Of a stretch of DNA of 64,000 nucleotides, positions 8,346-18,786 are shown piece after piece. A program made the position numbers and the translations under genes. This DNA comes from an uncultured Raoultella sp. (GTDB lineage Bacteria > Pseudomonadota > Gammaproteobacteria > Enterobacterales > Enterobacteriaceae), in the NCBI GenBank assembly GCA_900759445.1, contig CAAEVH010000033.1, forward strand, positions 1 through 64,000. Reading direction: 5' to 3'. The notes under the pieces were generated by a model. That model was given only the letters and a program-made list of their open reading frames with translations. It did not search any database and was not told where the DNA came from. How positions within the stretch are numbered: the stretch's first letter is position 1; every line of letters begins with the position of its first letter.

Positions 8346-11300
8346 GTGAGCAGCAAAGTTGAACAACTGCATCAGCAGTTAAAAAAACGTATTTTGGTTC
8401 TGGATGGGGGCATGGGCACCATGATCCAGGGCTATCGTCTGAGTGAAGAGGACTTCCGCGGCGAACGCTTTGCCGACTGGCCATGCGATCTGAAAGGCAA
8501 TAACGATCTGCTGGTGCTCAGTAAGCCGGATGTGATAACCGCTATCCATGACGCCTACTTTGAGGCGGGGGCGGATATCATTGAAACCAATACCTTTAAC
8601 TCGACCACTATCGCGATGGCGGATTACCAGATGGAATCCCTGTCGGCGGAAATCAACTTTGTCGCGGCAAAGCTGGCGCGCGCCTGCGCCGATGAGTGGA
8701 CTTCCCGCACGCCGGAAAAACCGCGCTACGTCGCGGGCGTACTCGGCCCGACCAACCGCACCGCCTCTATTTCCCCTGATGTTAACGACCCAGCCTACCG
8801 CAATATTACCTTTGATGGGCTGGTGGAGGCTTACCGCGAGTCCACCAAAGCGCTGGTGGAAGGGGGCGTTGACCTGATTCTGATCGAGACCGTGTTCGAT
8901 ACCCTGAATGCTAAAGCGGCGATCTTCGCCGTGAAAGAGGAGTTTGAGGCGCTGGGCGTTGAACTGCCGATCATGATCTCCGGTACCATCACCGACGCCT
9001 CCGGGCGTACGCTCTCCGGGCAAACCACCGAAGCCTTTTATAACTCCCTGCGTCATGCCGATGCGCTCACCTTCGGCCTGAACTGCGCGCTGGGGCCAGA
9101 TGAGCTGCGCCAGTATGTGCAGGAGCTGTCGCGCATTGCCGAATGCTATGTCACTGCGCACCCCAATGCCGGGCTGCCGAACGCCTTTGGTGAATACGAT
9201 TTGGACGCTGACACCATGGCGGCGCAGATTCGCGAATGGGCGGAATCGGGTTTCCTGAACATCGTCGGCGGCTGCTGCGGCACTACGCCGGAACATATCG
9301 CCGCCATGACGCGCGCCGTTACGGGCCTCGCGCCGCGCGCGCTGCCGGAGATCCCGGTCGCCTGCCGTCTGGCCGGCCTGGAACCGCTGAATATCGGCGA
9401 CGACAGCCTGTTTGTTAACGTCGGTGAGCGGACCAACGTGACCGGCTCAGCCAAATTCAAGCGCCTGATTAAAGAAGAAAAATATAACGAAGCGCTGGAC
9501 GTTGCCCGCCAGCAGGTGGAAAGCGGCGCGCAGATTATCGATATCAACATGGATGAGGGGATGCTCGACGCGGAAGCGGCGATGGTGCGTTTCCTTAATC
9601 TGATCGCCGGCGAGCCTGATATCGCCCGGGTGCCGATTATGATCGACTCCTCGAAATGGGATGTCATCGAAAAGGGTCTGAAATGTATTCAGGGCAAAGG
9701 TATCGTCAACTCCATCTCAATGAAAGAGGGCGTAGAGGCCTTCGTTGAGCATGCGAAGAAGGTGCGTCGCTACGGTGCTGCCGTGGTGGTGATGGCCTTT
9801 GATGAAATGGGCCAGGCCGATACCCGGGCGCGGAAAATTGAAATTTGCCGCCGGGCATACAAGATTCTGACCGAAGAGGTGGGATTCCCGCCGGAAGATA
9901 TTATTTTTGACCCCAATATCTTCGCTGTCGCCACCGGTATTGAAGAGCACAACAACTATGCGCAGGACTTTATCGGCGCCTGTGAAGACATTAAACGCGA
10001 ACTGCCCCACGCGCTGATTTCCGGCGGCGTCTCAAACGTCTCCTTCTCGTTCCGCGGCAACGATCCGGTTCGCGAAGCGATTCACGCCGTCTTCCTCTAC
10101 TACGCCATCCGTAACGGCATGGATATGGGGATCGTTAACGCCGGTCAGCTGGCGATTTATGACGATCTGCCGGCTGAGCTGCGCGATGCCGTCGAAGACG
10201 TGATCCTTAACCGTCATGCTGACGGCACCGAGCGTCTGCTGGAGCTGGCGGAAAAATACCGCGGCAGCAAAACGGACGACTCCGCCAACGCCCAGCAGGC
10301 GGAATGGCGCAGCTGGGACGTGAAAAAACGGCTTGAATACTCGCTGGTAAAAGGCATTACCGAGTTTATCGAGCTGGATACCGAAGAGGCGCGCCAGCAG
10401 GCCGCTCGGCCGATAGAAGTGATCGAAGGCCCGCTGATGGACGGGATGAACGTGGTCGGCGACCTGTTCGGCGAAGGTAAAATGTTCCTGCCGCAGGTGG
10501 TGAAGTCGGCCCGGGTGATGAAACAGGCGGTCGCCTATCTGGAGCCGTATATTGAAGCCAGCAAGGAAAAGGGCTCCAGCAACGGCAAGATGGTCATTGC
10601 GACCGTGAAAGGCGATGTCCACGACATCGGTAAAAATATCGTTGGCGTGGTGCTGCAGTGCAATAACTACGAAATTATCGATCTTGGCGTGATGGTGCCG
10701 GCGGATAAAATCCTCAAAACCGCCCGCGAAGTGAATGCCGACCTGATTGGCCTCTCCGGGCTGATTACCCCGTCGCTGGACGAGATGGTCAACGTGGCGA
10801 AAGAGATGGAACGCCAGGGCTTTACCATTCCGCTGCTGATTGGCGGGGCCACGACGTCGAAGGCCCATACGGCGGTCAAAATCGAGCAGAACTACAGCGG
10901 CCCGACGGTCTATGTTCAGAACGCCTCGCGCACCGTGGGCGTGGTCTCGGCTCTGCTCTCCGACACACAGCACGATGATTTTGTTGCGCGCACGCGTCGC
11001 GAGTATGAAACCGTGCGTATCCAGCACGCTCGCAAGAAACCACGCACGCCGCCGGTGACCCTGGCTGCCGCTCGTGAGAACGATCTGGCCTTTGACTGGG
11101 CCAGCTACACGCCACCGGTTGCCCATCGTCTGGGCGTGCAGAGCGTGGAAGCCAGCATCGAAACCCTGCGCAACTACATCGACTGGACGCCATTCTTTAT
11201 GACCTGGTCGCTGGCCGGGAAGTATCCACGCATTCTGGAAGACGAGGTAGTCGGCGAAGAGGCGAAGCGGTTGTTCCACGATGCTAACGAGATGCTGGAT

Positions 11301-12029
11301 AAACTGAGCGCAGAGAAGACGCTGAATCCGCGCGGCGTGGTGGGGTTATTCCCGGCCAACCGGGTGGGGGATGACATTGAAATCTACCGCGATGAAACCC
11401 GTACCCATGTGCTGACGGTCAGCCACCATCTGCGTCAGCAGACGGAGAAAGTCGGCTTTGCCAACTACTGCCTTGCCGATTTTGTGGCGCCGAAGCTCAG
11501 CGGCAAAGCTGACTACCTCGGCGCATTTGCGGTGACCGGCGGGCTGGAAGAGGACGCGCTGGCGGAAGCGTTTGATGCGCAGCACGATGATTACAACAAG
11601 ATTATGGTCAAAGCCATCGCCGACCGTCTGGCGGAAGCGTTTGCCGAATACCTGCATGAACGCGTGCGTAAGGTCTACTGGGGCTATGCGGCGAATGAGA
11701 ACCTCAGTAACGAGGAGCTGATCCGCGAAAACTACCAGGGGATTCGTCCCGCGCCGGGTTACCCGGCCTGTCCGGAGCACACGGAAAAAGCGGTGATCTG
11801 GGAACTGCTGGATGTCGAGGCGCATACCGGTATGAAGCTGACCGAGTCGTTCGCCATGTGGCCGGGCGCATCGGTTTCCGGCTGGTACTTCAGCCATCCG
11901 GACAGCAAGTATTACGCGGTGGCGCAAATTCAGCGCGATCAGGTGGAAGATTATGCCCAGCGGAAAGGGATGACGCCTGCGGAAGTTGAACGCTGGCTGG
12001 CGCCAAACCTGGGATATGACGCGGACTAG
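8346..12029 (+). CDS. metH: Cobalamin-dependent methionine synthase
   Basis: MetH transfers the methyl group of 5-methyltetrahydrofolate to homocysteine through methylcobalamin. Starting at GTG 8346, behind GGGAG, gives 1227 residues, the E. coli length and N-terminus. The four modules are in order: homocysteine domain with GGCCGTTP zinc ligands near residue 310; folate domain (about 355-650); B12 domain with the GDVHDIGKN cobalt-binding histidine near 759; and the C-terminal AdoMet reactivation domain. It is transcribed divergently from iclR. A TTG at 8331 in frame is a less likely start. Confidence 0.98.
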   Translation: MSSKVEQLHQQLKKRILVLDGGMGTMIQGYRLSEEDFRGERFADWPCDLKGNNDLLVLSKPDVITAIHDAYFEAGADIIETNTFNSTTIAMADYQMESLSAEINFVAAKLARACADEWTSRTPEKPRYVAGVLGPTNRTASISPDVNDPAYRNITFDGLVEAYRESTKALVEGGVDLILIETVFDTLNAKAAIFAVKEEFEALGVELPIMISGTITDASGRTLSGQTTEAFYNSLRHADALTFGLNCALGPDELRQYVQELSRIAECYVTAHPNAGLPNAFGEYDLDADTMAAQIREWAESGFLNIVGGCCGTTPEHIAAMTRAVTGLAPRALPEIPVACRLAGLEPLNIGDDSLFVNVGERTNVTGSAKFKRLIKEEKYNEALDVARQQVESGAQIIDINMDEGMLDAEAAMVRFLNLIAGEPDIARVPIMIDSSKWDVIEKGLKCIQGKGIVNSISMKEGVEAFVEHAKKVRRYGAAVVVMAFDEMGQADTRARKIEICRRAYKILTEEVGFPPEDIIFDPNIFAVATGIEEHNNYAQDFIGACEDIKRELPHALISGGVSNVSFSFRGNDPVREAIHAVFLYYAIRNGMDMGIVNAGQLAIYDDLPAELRDAVEDVILNRHADGTERLLELAEKYRGSKTDDSANAQQAEWRSWDVKKRLEYSLVKGITEFIELDTEEARQQAARPIEVIEGPLMDGMNVVGDLFGEGKMFLPQVVKSARVMKQAVAYLEPYIEASKEKGSSNGKMVIATVKGDVHDIGKNIVGVVLQCNNYEIIDLGVMVPADKILKTAREVNADLIGLSGLITPSLDEMVNVAKEMERQGFTIPLLIGGATTSKAHTAVKIEQNYSGPTVYVQNASRTVGVVSALLSDTQHDDFVARTRREYETVRIQHARKKPRTPPVTLAAARENDLAFDWASYTPPVAHRLGVQSVEASIETLRNYIDWTPFFMTWSLAGKYPRILEDEVVGEEAKRLFHDANEMLDKLSAEKTLNPRGVVGLFPANRVGDDIEIYRDETRTHVLTVSHHLRQQTEKVGFANYCLADFVAPKLSGKADYLGAFAVTGGLEEDALAEAFDAQHDDYNKIMVKAIADRLAEAFAEYLHERVRKVYWGYAANENLSNEELIRENYQGIRPAPGYPACPEHTEKAVIWELLDVEAHTGMKLTESFAMWPGASVSGWYFSHPDSKYYAVAQIQRDQVEDYAQRKGMTPAEVERWLAPNLGYDAD

Positions 12030-12070
12030 AACGCGACCGGTCACAAATCCGTCATCTTAGCTTACAACTT

Positions 12071-12101
12071 ACAGGGCGCCATCAGGGCGCCCTGTCTCTT
12101 T
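12071..12101 (+). terminator. metH terminator
   Basis: ACAGGGCGCC and GGCGCCCTGT form a perfect 10-bp stem around ATCAG, followed by CTCTTT. Confidence 0.85.
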
Positions 12102-12250
12102 ATTGTGGTTAAACCCTTATACTGGAGTATTGATCCACAACGGCCGGCATCGCCTGATATCGCTCCGGACGATATCGCCCGGATAAGCCCGGCGCGTTCA
12201 GGACGGGTTATCGGTATATATCCGTCGGGTAATAAGGAGAATAAGAATCC

Positions 12251-13882
12251 GTGTTAACTCTGCTGCATCTGCTGTCTGCTGTTGCCCTGCTGGTCTGGGG
12301 CACCCACATCGTTCGTACCGGCGTGATGCGCGTATTTGGCGCGCGCCTGCGTTCCGTCCTCAGTAGTAGCGTTGAGAAAAAACCGCTCGCCTTCTGCGCG
12401 GGGATTGGCGTCACGGCTCTGGTCCAGAGCAGTAATGCCACCACCATGCTGGTGACCTCATTTGTCGCTCAGGATCTGGTCGCGCTGACGCCTGCGCTGG
12501 TGATTGTGCTGGGGGCCGATGTGGGGACCGCATTGATGGCGAGGGTGCTGACCTTCGATCTGTCGTGGCTGTCGCCGCTGCTGATTTTTATCGGCGTGAT
12601 TTTTTTCCTCGGGCGCAAACAAACGCGTGCCGGCCAGCTCGGACGGGTGGGGATCGGCCTGGGGCTGATTCTGCTAGCGCTGGAACTGATTGTGCAGGCG
12701 GTTCATCCCATCACCCAGGCAAATGGCGTGCAGGTGATTTTCGCCTCGCTGACCGGCGACATTATGCTCGACGCGCTGATTGGCGCCATGTTTGCCATCA
12801 TCAGCTACTCCAGCCTGGCGGCCGTGTTGTTAACGGCAACCCTGACTTCCACCGGGGTGATTTCGTTTCCGGTGGCGCTGTGCCTGGTGATTGGCGCCAA
12901 CCTCGGTTCGGGGATTCTGGCGATGATCAACAACAGCGCCGCCAACGCTTCTGCGCGCCGCGTGGCGCTCGGCAGTCTGTTGTTCAAGCTGGTGGGGAGT
13001 CTGATTATTCTGCCGTTTGTGCATGTGCTGGCCAATGCGATGCACCGTATGCCGCTGCCGGAATCGGAACTGGTTATCTACTTCCACGTCTTCTACAACC
13101 TGATTCGCTGCGTGGCGATGGTGCCCTTTGCCGAGCCCATGGCCAGACTCTGCAAACGGATGATTCGTGAGGATCCCGAGCAGGACCTCCATCTCAAACC
13201 AAAACATCTGGATACCACGGCGCTGGATACGCCGGCGCTGGCGTTGGCGAATGCCGCACGCGAAACGTTGCGCATTGGCGACGCGATGGAGCAGATGCTC
13301 GAGGGGCTGCACAAGGTGATGCACGGCGAGCCGCGGGAGGAGAAAGAGTTGCGCAGGCTGGCGGACGATATCAACGTGCTCTACACCGCGATCAAGCTCT
13401 ATCTGGCCCGCATGCCGAAAGATGAGCTGGCCGAAGAAGAGTCCCGCCGCTGGGCGGAGATCATCGAAATGGCGCTCAATCTGGAGCAGGCTTCCGATAT
13501 CGTCGAGAGAATGGGCAGCGAAATCGCCGATAAATCACTGGCGGCGCGCCGCGCCTTTTCGGTGGAAGGGCTGAAGGAGCTGGACGGGCTGTACGAGCAG
13601 CTGCTCAGCAACCTACAGCTGGCGATGTCGGTCTTTTTCTCCAGCGATGTCCCGAGCGCCCGACGCCTGCGCCGCAACAAGCATCGTTTCCGCATCCTGA
13701 ACCGCCGCTACTCGCACGCGCACGTCGACCGTCTGCACCAGCAGAACGTGCAGAGTATCGAGACCAGCTCGCTGCATCTGGGGTTGCTGGGGGATATGAA
13801 ACGCCTGAACTCGTTGTTCTGCTCGGTGGCTTATAGCGTGATGGAGCAGCCGGATGAAGATGACGATCGGGATGAATACTAA
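12251..13882 (+). CDS. yjbB: Na+/phosphate cotransporter-family protein YjbB
   Basis: The 543-residue inner-membrane protein has two Na/Pi-cotransport repeats, with QSSNATTMLVTSF at about 57-69 and the second copy at SYSSLAAVLLTATL, then a cytoplasmic PhoU-like helical domain from about residue 330. It matches E. coli YjbB, reported to export phosphate. It starts with GTG, with AAGGAG about 12 bases before it, and is preceded by a GATATCG/CGATATC hairpin of unknown meaning near 12158-12178. The end is rich in acidic residues. Confidence 0.95.
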   Translation: MLTLLHLLSAVALLVWGTHIVRTGVMRVFGARLRSVLSSSVEKKPLAFCAGIGVTALVQSSNATTMLVTSFVAQDLVALTPALVIVLGADVGTALMARVLTFDLSWLSPLLIFIGVIFFLGRKQTRAGQLGRVGIGLGLILLALELIVQAVHPITQANGVQVIFASLTGDIMLDALIGAMFAIISYSSLAAVLLTATLTSTGVISFPVALCLVIGANLGSGILAMINNSAANASARRVALGSLLFKLVGSLIILPFVHVLANAMHRMPLPESELVIYFHVFYNLIRCVAMVPFAEPMARLCKRMIREDPEQDLHLKPKHLDTTALDTPALALANAARETLRIGDAMEQMLEGLHKVMHGEPREEKELRRLADDINVLYTAIKLYLARMPKDELAEEESRRWAEIIEMALNLEQASDIVERMGSEIADKSLAARRAFSVEGLKELDGLYEQLLSNLQLAMSVFFSSDVPSARRLRRNKHRFRILNRRYSHAHVDRLHQQNVQSIETSSLHLGLLGDMKRLNSLFCSVAYSVMEQPDEDDDRDEY

Positions 13883-13928
13883 GTCGTTTTCCTGCCGTCG
13901 GCGGATTAACCGGTCACGGGGGCGATAT

Positions 13929-13959
13929 CCCGGCGGCGACGCTGACGCCGCAAGCCGGG
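13929..13959. repeat. REP-like hairpin between yjbB and pepE
   Basis: CCCGGCGGCG (13929-13938) pairs with CGCCG (13946-13950) and GCCGGG (13954-13959) across a small bulge. It lies between two convergent genes and could act as a terminator or transcript-end stabiliser for both. It has no clear T run. Confidence 0.6.
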
Positions 13960-13969
13960 AACCGTCATC

Positions 13970-14659
13970 TTAAAAGCGGTGACCGGCCTGCAGAGGCACC
14001 GCTTCCTCACCGGCTTTAAACAGCAGCGTCGGGTTCGGGCCGCCGAGGGTGGCCTGCCCCTGTGTCACCTGAATCCAGTTGCCTTCCGGTAGGCCGACGA
14101 TCGTCAGCTCCGGGGCCACGACCAGCAGTTCGCGAATACGCTGCTCACGGGTTTCGCCCTGATGTCCTTCCGGCAGCGCGTTGGTAAAGTGCGGGTTAAT
14201 CTGCAGCGGGAACAGCCCCAGCGCGTCAAAACCCTGCGGATCGACAATCGGCATATCGTTGGTGGTGCGGATGGTCGGGCAGGCGAGATTTGCCCCCGCG
14301 CTCCAGCCGATGTACAGCGCGCCACGCTTCACAACCTCCACAACTGGCGCCAAAAGCCCGCGTCCACGGCACTCTTTCAGCAGCTGAAAAGTATTGCCGC
14401 CGCCGACAATCACCACTTCAGCGGCGGCAATCGCCGCCACCGGGTCGGCGACGCGGTGAATACCGGTGACGGAAACGCCAAGCGGGGCGAGCACCCCGGC
14501 GGCTTTGGCCGTGTAGTCGTCCCAGGTTTGCGTCACCCCGGCAAAGGGGATAAACACCGCGGAACGGCGTCCGTTTAGCTGTCCGGCAATCAGCGGCAGC
14601 GCATGTTCCAGCCATGCTTTGCCGGGTAGCGACGAGTTACTCAATAACAGCAGTTCCAT
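13970..14659 (-). CDS. pepE: Dipeptidase E (peptidase E, aspartyl dipeptidase)
   Basis: PepE is a cytoplasmic serine peptidase of family S51 that cleaves Asp-X dipeptides. Starting at 14659 behind AATGGAG gives 229 residues, as in E. coli and Salmonella. The catalytic triad is visible as Ser120 in IGWSAGAN, Asp135 in TTNDMP and His157 in INPHF. The frame is open upstream for 22 codons that lack homology. In E. coli rluF is next; here the sorbose operon intervenes. Confidence 0.97.
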   Translation of the reverse strand: MELLLLSNSSLPGKAWLEHALPLIAGQLNGRRSAVFIPFAGVTQTWDDYTAKAAGVLAPLGVSVTGIHRVADPVAAIAAAEVVIVGGGNTFQLLKECRGRGLLAPVVEVVKRGALYIGWSAGANLACPTIRTTNDMPIVDPQGFDALGLFPLQINPHFTNALPEGHQGETREQRIRELLVVAPELTIVGLPEGNWIQVTQGQATLGGPNPTLLFKAGEEAVPLQAGHRF

Positions 14660-14840
14660 CTTTTCTCCATTTAGCCAGGTTACAGAGTCGCAGGCGATCC
14701 TACCACCGGTTGCCCGCAGGCTCACTGATATGGCTCACGATGTTGCAAGGTGGCGGCGCGACACCGGGTCTCTTGCTGTTGTGACGAGTGAGAAGAGGGG
14801 AACGGTGAAGGGGAGGCAAAGAGTATGAAACCAGGAAACC

Positions 14841-14878
14841 GGGGTAAGAGCGCCCTCCCTGGCGCTCAGGCTTACCCC
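14841..14878 (-). terminator. hairpin at the end of the sorbose operon
   Basis: GGGGTAAG-AGCGCC pairs with GGCGCT and CTTACCCC across a 4-base bulge, giving 14 bp in total and overlapping the stop codon of the last gene. The following leftward sequence is only moderately T-rich, so it may be a terminator or a 3'-end stabilising hairpin. Confidence 0.65.
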
Positions 14879-15684
14879 GCCCGCGCAAATGCCGCAGCCT
14901 CGTTGACGAGATCGGCATCCGGACGTACGCCGGTATAAAGCGCGAATTGTTCCACCGCCTGCAGCGCAATCACCTCCGCGCCGCTGATAATCTGCTTATC
15001 CAGCCTCTGCGCCAGACGAATCAGCGGTGTTTGCGACGGCAGGGCCACCACGTCGAACACGACCTGAGCCTGCCCAACCATCGACTGGCTGAATGCCAGG
15101 GTGTCGCTTTGCGTACCGCCGGCCATGCCGAGCGGTGTGACGTTGACCAGAATATCGGCCCTGATCCCTTCAGGCTGCGGCTGCCACTGAAAACCGTACT
15201 GTTTCGCCAGCGCCAGGCCGCTGTCGCGATTGCGGGCGGCGATAACCACATCGCGAAAACCGGCGTCGCGAAAGGCGGCGATAACCGCTTTCCCCATGCC
15301 GCCGCTGCCCTGAATCATCACGCTGGCATGGGTATCCAGCTGGTGGCTGTCGATCAGGCTCTTCACCGCGATATAGTCGGTGTTGAGTCCGGTCAATCTG
15401 CCGTTGTCGTTAACGATGGTATTGACGGAATCAATTACCCTGGCCGAAGGATCGATGGCGTCAAGGAAGGGCATGCAGCTCTCTTTAAACGGCATCGAGA
15501 CCGCGCAACCGCGAATCCCCAGCGCCCGTACCCCTCCCACTGCGGCGGCGATATCCTGCGTGGTAAAGGCTTTATAGATAAAATTCAGCCCCAGCTTCTC
15601 ATACAGATAGTTGTGAAAACGGGTACCGAAGTTGCCTGGCCGGCCGGCCAGCGACATGCAGAGCTGAGTTTCGCGATTAATCAT
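14872..15684 (-). CDS. Shikimate dehydrogenase-like oxidoreductase (AroE/HI0607 type)
   Basis: The 270-residue protein has the two-domain AroE fold. The N-terminal part has CAVSMPFKES, whose Lys matches the catalytic lysine, and GLNTDYIA, whose Asp matches its partner. The NADP-binding GSGGMGKAV loop is near residue 127. It resembles the Haemophilus HI0607 SDH-like subgroup much more than AroE; those proteins oxidise shikimate very poorly, so the true substrate is open. The ATG at 15684 lies inside the end of sorE (8-bp overlap), showing translational coupling to the sorbose operon. Confidence 0.85.
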   Translation of the reverse strand: MINRETQLCMSLAGRPGNFGTRFHNYLYEKLGLNFIYKAFTTQDIAAAVGGVRALGIRGCAVSMPFKESCMPFLDAIDPSARVIDSVNTIVNDNGRLTGLNTDYIAVKSLIDSHQLDTHASVMIQGSGGMGKAVIAAFRDAGFRDVVIAARNRDSGLALAKQYGFQWQPQPEGIRADILVNVTPLGMAGGTQSDTLAFSQSMVGQAQVVFDVVALPSQTPLIRLAQRLDKQIISGAEVIALQAVEQFALYTGVRPDADLVNEAAAFARAG

Positions 15685-16906
15685 GAGCAATGTCCGGTGC
15701 GTGGGCCAGCAGGTACCGTTCCGCTTCGGCGGACCAGATCCCGTGATGACGCGCCATAATGGCCGCCAGTTCAGGGTCAGCAATGGCGCCAAGAGGGGTC
15801 AGGGGAAGTGATTTTTCGGTATACACCAGCTTTTTACCGCCGCCGACGGCCGGTAAATCGAGGGTAGTTTCACCCGCCGCATTGAGTCCGAGAATATGGG
15901 TCACCACTTTCGCCGCCTGGACTTTTTTCGCCTGCATCAGCGCCACGGCGGCCCGCATATCGTCAGTATTGCCGCCGGAAGTACCGACGTAATGCGTAAA
16001 GGCATAATGCACGTCGTAAAAGTTTATCGGAGCGCTGAACTGCTTATCCTGCGGGCCGGCAAAGAAGTTCAGACAGCCGTCGGGGGCCAGCAGCGAAGAG
16101 GCCATGGTAATCAGCTCCTCTTTCGGCACGAAGACGAAAATATCGTCAAAGCCGTGGCCGCCGCTCAGCGCCATCAGCGTCTCGCGTCCGGCATCGTGCC
16201 CGTCGAGGTAATGGATCAGCGTTTGCGGTTCTGACGGATAATGCTGGCGGGCATAGCTCAGCTTCGGTTTGTTGGTATCGGTCACCACCAACAGGGAAGG
16301 GTTGACCGGCCCATGCAGGGCGTAGTCGATCGCCAGCAGCCCCATGGGGCCGGTACCGCCGAGGATCAGCGTGCGGCCCTGAGGTCGGATCCCCATCACA
16401 TGGTTATAGCTCCCTTCCTGCAGATGATAGTTGGCGTTGAATGCACCGATCACGCAGGAGAGCGGTTCGACCAGCGAGCCTTCAAACCAGGTATCGCCTT
16501 CCCAGGTGAGCAGACAATCTTGCGTCATGACCTCATCCGGGATCACCACGTGAGTCGCTTCGCCACCGATCCACGGGAAGGAGTAGCCGGGGCAATCGGG
16601 GCGATCCGGCAGCTGCAGGTTGGCCTGAATCACATAGCGCTGACCGGCCTGGAATTTATGCTGCCACTTTTTCCCGACCGCGAGGATTTCACCGCAGAAT
16701 TCATGGCCGATAATGATCGGGTTCACCGCCACGTCGTCCGGCACCTTTTTATGGTTTTCCCCCTGGTTGGCCTCTTTCCAGGAAGAGAGGCACAGGCTAT
16801 CGGTGACCACGCGGGCCAGGATCTCGTCATCCTGCATTTCCGGGAGTGCAAAGGTTTCCAGACGCAGGTCGCGTTTACCGTAAAGGCGTAGAGCTGTCGT
16901 TTTCAT
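15677..16906 (-). CDS. sorE: L-sorbose 1-phosphate reductase SorE
   Basis: SorE reduces L-sorbose 1-phosphate, delivered by the PTS, to glucitol 6-phosphate. The protein of about 409 residues is a zinc-type medium-chain dehydrogenase: GHEFCGEILAVG is the usual zinc-ligand region and GGTGPMGLLAIDYA the nucleotide-binding loop. I chose the ATG at 16906, which has AGGTGG at good spacing; a GTG three codons upstream is possible. It follows sorM after a strong hairpin and overlaps the next gene by 8 bp. Confidence 0.95.
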   Translation of the reverse strand: MKTTALRLYGKRDLRLETFALPEMQDDEILARVVTDSLCLSSWKEANQGENHKKVPDDVAVNPIIIGHEFCGEILAVGKKWQHKFQAGQRYVIQANLQLPDRPDCPGYSFPWIGGEATHVVIPDEVMTQDCLLTWEGDTWFEGSLVEPLSCVIGAFNANYHLQEGSYNHVMGIRPQGRTLILGGTGPMGLLAIDYALHGPVNPSLLVVTDTNKPKLSYARQHYPSEPQTLIHYLDGHDAGRETLMALSGGHGFDDIFVFVPKEELITMASSLLAPDGCLNFFAGPQDKQFSAPINFYDVHYAFTHYVGTSGGNTDDMRAAVALMQAKKVQAAKVVTHILGLNAAGETTLDLPAVGGGKKLVYTEKSLPLTPLGAIADPELAAIMARHHGIWSAEAERYLLAHAPDIAHD

Positions 16907-16952
16907 GTTTACCACCTCATCCCCTTTTACTACGGGGTTAGCTTATTGAAGT

Positions 16953-16973
16953 GGCCCCGGTGCGACCGGGGCC
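16953..16973 (-). other. intercistronic hairpin between sorM and sorE
   Basis: GGCCCCGGT and ACCGGGGCC form a perfect 9-bp stem with a 3-base loop, with no T run after it. It probably protects or separates the PTS part of the message from sorE rather than ending transcription. That role is inferred. Confidence 0.6.
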
Positions 16974-16979
16974 GAATAA

Positions 16980-17804
16980 TCAGGACAAGAAGCCCAGCGC
17001 GTTACCGATAATCCCCAGACCAAACAGGGCAAAGATCAGCCATACCGGGTTAACTTTTTTATTGAGCAGACGCACCATCAGCAGCGTCAGGCCCAGCGCC
17101 AGCAGGCCGGGACAAAGCTGGTCGAGGATGTTTTGTACGGTCATGGTGACGGTGGTGCCGTCGGCGCCTGGCGTTTGCGACACCACCAACGGCACGTGGA
17201 TGGAGGTCCACCTGGTGACCAGCACGCCCATCACGAAGAGACCCAAAATAGAGGCCCCTTCGGTCAGTTTTTGCAGCAGGTTACCGCCCATATCGCTGAC
17301 GATATTGACCCCCTTACGGAAACCGAGCTGCAGGCCGTACCATTTCATTGCCAGGCGGACTGCATTGAAAATAAAGAAAAAGAGAAGTGGCCCAAGAAGA
17401 TTCCCGGAGAGCGCGAGCGACGCGCCGAGCGCCGCGGTAATCGGGCGTAACGTGCCCCAGACCAGCGGATCGCCGACCCCGGCCAGCGGCCCCATCAGGC
17501 CAACTTTGATGCCGTTAATCGCCCCATCGTCGATGGCCGCGCCGTTGGCTCGCGCTTCCTCCATCGCCGCCGTTACGCCCAGCACCGGGCCGCAGACGGC
17601 GGGGGTGGTATTGAAGAACACCAGATGGCGTTTTAGCGCCGCCACCTGATCCTCTTTTAGCGGATAGAGACGCTTGATCGCCGGGATCATGTCGTAGCAA
17701 AAGCCGAGACCATGAATACGTTCAAAGTTGAAGGAGGCCTGCTGCAGGTTGGAGCGCAGAAAGATGTTAACCAGGTCGCCTTGGGTGAGTTTTTTCGGTT
17801 CCAT
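16980..17804 (-). CDS. sorM: PTS L-sorbose transporter subunit IID (SorM)
   Basis: SorM is the IID membrane subunit of the mannose-family PTS and forms the sugar channel with SorA (IIC). The protein begins with QGDLVNIFLRSNLQQASFNF and has GLGFCYDMIPA, both typical of IID, and ends in hydrophobic segments. The ATG at 17804 with GGAG six bases before it gives 274 residues. An upstream ATG at 17816 overlaps the sorA stop and lacks a ribosome site of its own. Confidence 0.95.
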   Translation of the reverse strand: MEPKKLTQGDLVNIFLRSNLQQASFNFERIHGLGFCYDMIPAIKRLYPLKEDQVAALKRHLVFFNTTPAVCGPVLGVTAAMEEARANGAAIDDGAINGIKVGLMGPLAGVGDPLVWGTLRPITAALGASLALSGNLLGPLLFFFIFNAVRLAMKWYGLQLGFRKGVNIVSDMGGNLLQKLTEGASILGLFVMGVLVTRWTSIHVPLVVSQTPGADGTTVTMTVQNILDQLCPGLLALGLTLLMVRLLNKKVNPVWLIFALFGLGIIGNALGFLS

Positions 17805-17815
17805 AACGGGCTCCA

Positions 17816-18613
17816 TCAGTCGTCAAGTTGGTCAAGGGCGGTGGAAGAGGCGGCGGCCTGCTGGGGCTCGGCCTTGCGCCATTGCGGGTTCAGCTGGATA
17901 TAAATCAGCGCGATAATGACGCCCACGCCGCCGAAGGCCAGCAGGCTGAAATCGAGATAGCCTCCCGCCAGAAAACCGAGGAAAAAGAATGGCATCAGGT
18001 ATTTGACGCCCATCATGCGCAGCACCATGGCGTAGCCCACCACCACAATAAAACCACCGGCGATTTGCAGGCCGCGGGTGACAAATTCCGGGATGGCGTT
18101 CAGCATGTTGCTGACCATGTCGGCGCTGACAAACAGCGAGATGACCAGTGCCGGAATTGCGACGCGGAGCGCCTGTACGCCCAGCGCCGAGATATGCAGC
18201 ATGTCGATAGTGCGAAAACGCGCGTCCTCCGCCGCTTTGTCCGCTGCGTGTTGAAAGACCACCGTAATGGTGCGGGCGAAAACGGTGAGCACCTGCCCGG
18301 CTGCGGCCACCGGCAGCGCGATGGCGATCCCTGTGGCGATACTTTGATGGCCGACGATAACCAGAATCGCGGAGATAATGCTGGCCAGCGCCGAATCCGG
18401 CGATTGCGCGGCGCCGACGTTCATCCAGCCGAGTGCGATCAGTTCCAATGTACCGCCGAGCATAATCCCGGTTTTTAAATCACCGAGAATTAAGCCGATG
18501 ACCGTGCAGGCAATTAACGGGCGGTGCGTCTGAAATTCATCCAGCACGCTGCCCATTCCGGCAATACAAGAAAAAATAAATATGGCGATTATTTGTAGGG
18601 TACTGATTTCCAT
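17816..18613 (-). CDS. sorA: PTS L-sorbose transporter subunit IIC (SorA)
   Basis: SorA is the IIC integral-membrane subunit of the mannose-family PTS. The 265 residues are almost all hydrophobic segments, with the IIC hallmarks MGSVLDEFQTHRPLIA near the start and LGGTLELIALGWMNVGAAQ near residues 52-70. The ATG at 18613 follows AAGGTGA. A gap of 173 bp separates it from sorB, unusual in an otherwise tight operon. SorM follows in translational contact. Confidence 0.95.
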   Translation of the reverse strand: MEISTLQIIAIFIFSCIAGMGSVLDEFQTHRPLIACTVIGLILGDLKTGIMLGGTLELIALGWMNVGAAQSPDSALASIISAILVIVGHQSIATGIAIALPVAAAGQVLTVFARTITVVFQHAADKAAEDARFRTIDMLHISALGVQALRVAIPALVISLFVSADMVSNMLNAIPEFVTRGLQIAGGFIVVVGYAMVLRMMGVKYLMPFFFLGFLAGGYLDFSLLAFGGVGVIIALIYIQLNPQWRKAEPQQAAASSTALDQLDD

Positions 18614-18786
18614 AATATGTCACCTTGAGGGTATGCAAATCCCTGCCTGTTACGGCATTAACACGGTATTACGCTGACGGTCACGGTATGGGTTTTATAT
18701 TTTTAAACCTGTCACTAAAAATTGTGCTAAGTCTATTTCCAGGGTGTGCCATTCAGAATAACGATGTGCAAAATACAGGCGCTGTT
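18614..18786 (-). other. sorB-sorA intergenic spacer with repeated motifs
   Basis: No gene is seen. CACGGTAT occurs twice in direct orientation (18662-18669, 18682-18689), 20 bp apart. On the leftward strand TTTTGCACAT (18764-18773) is the same 10-mer as in the sorC upstream region (21643-21652). An internal promoter or regulator site is possible, not shown. Confidence 0.4.
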
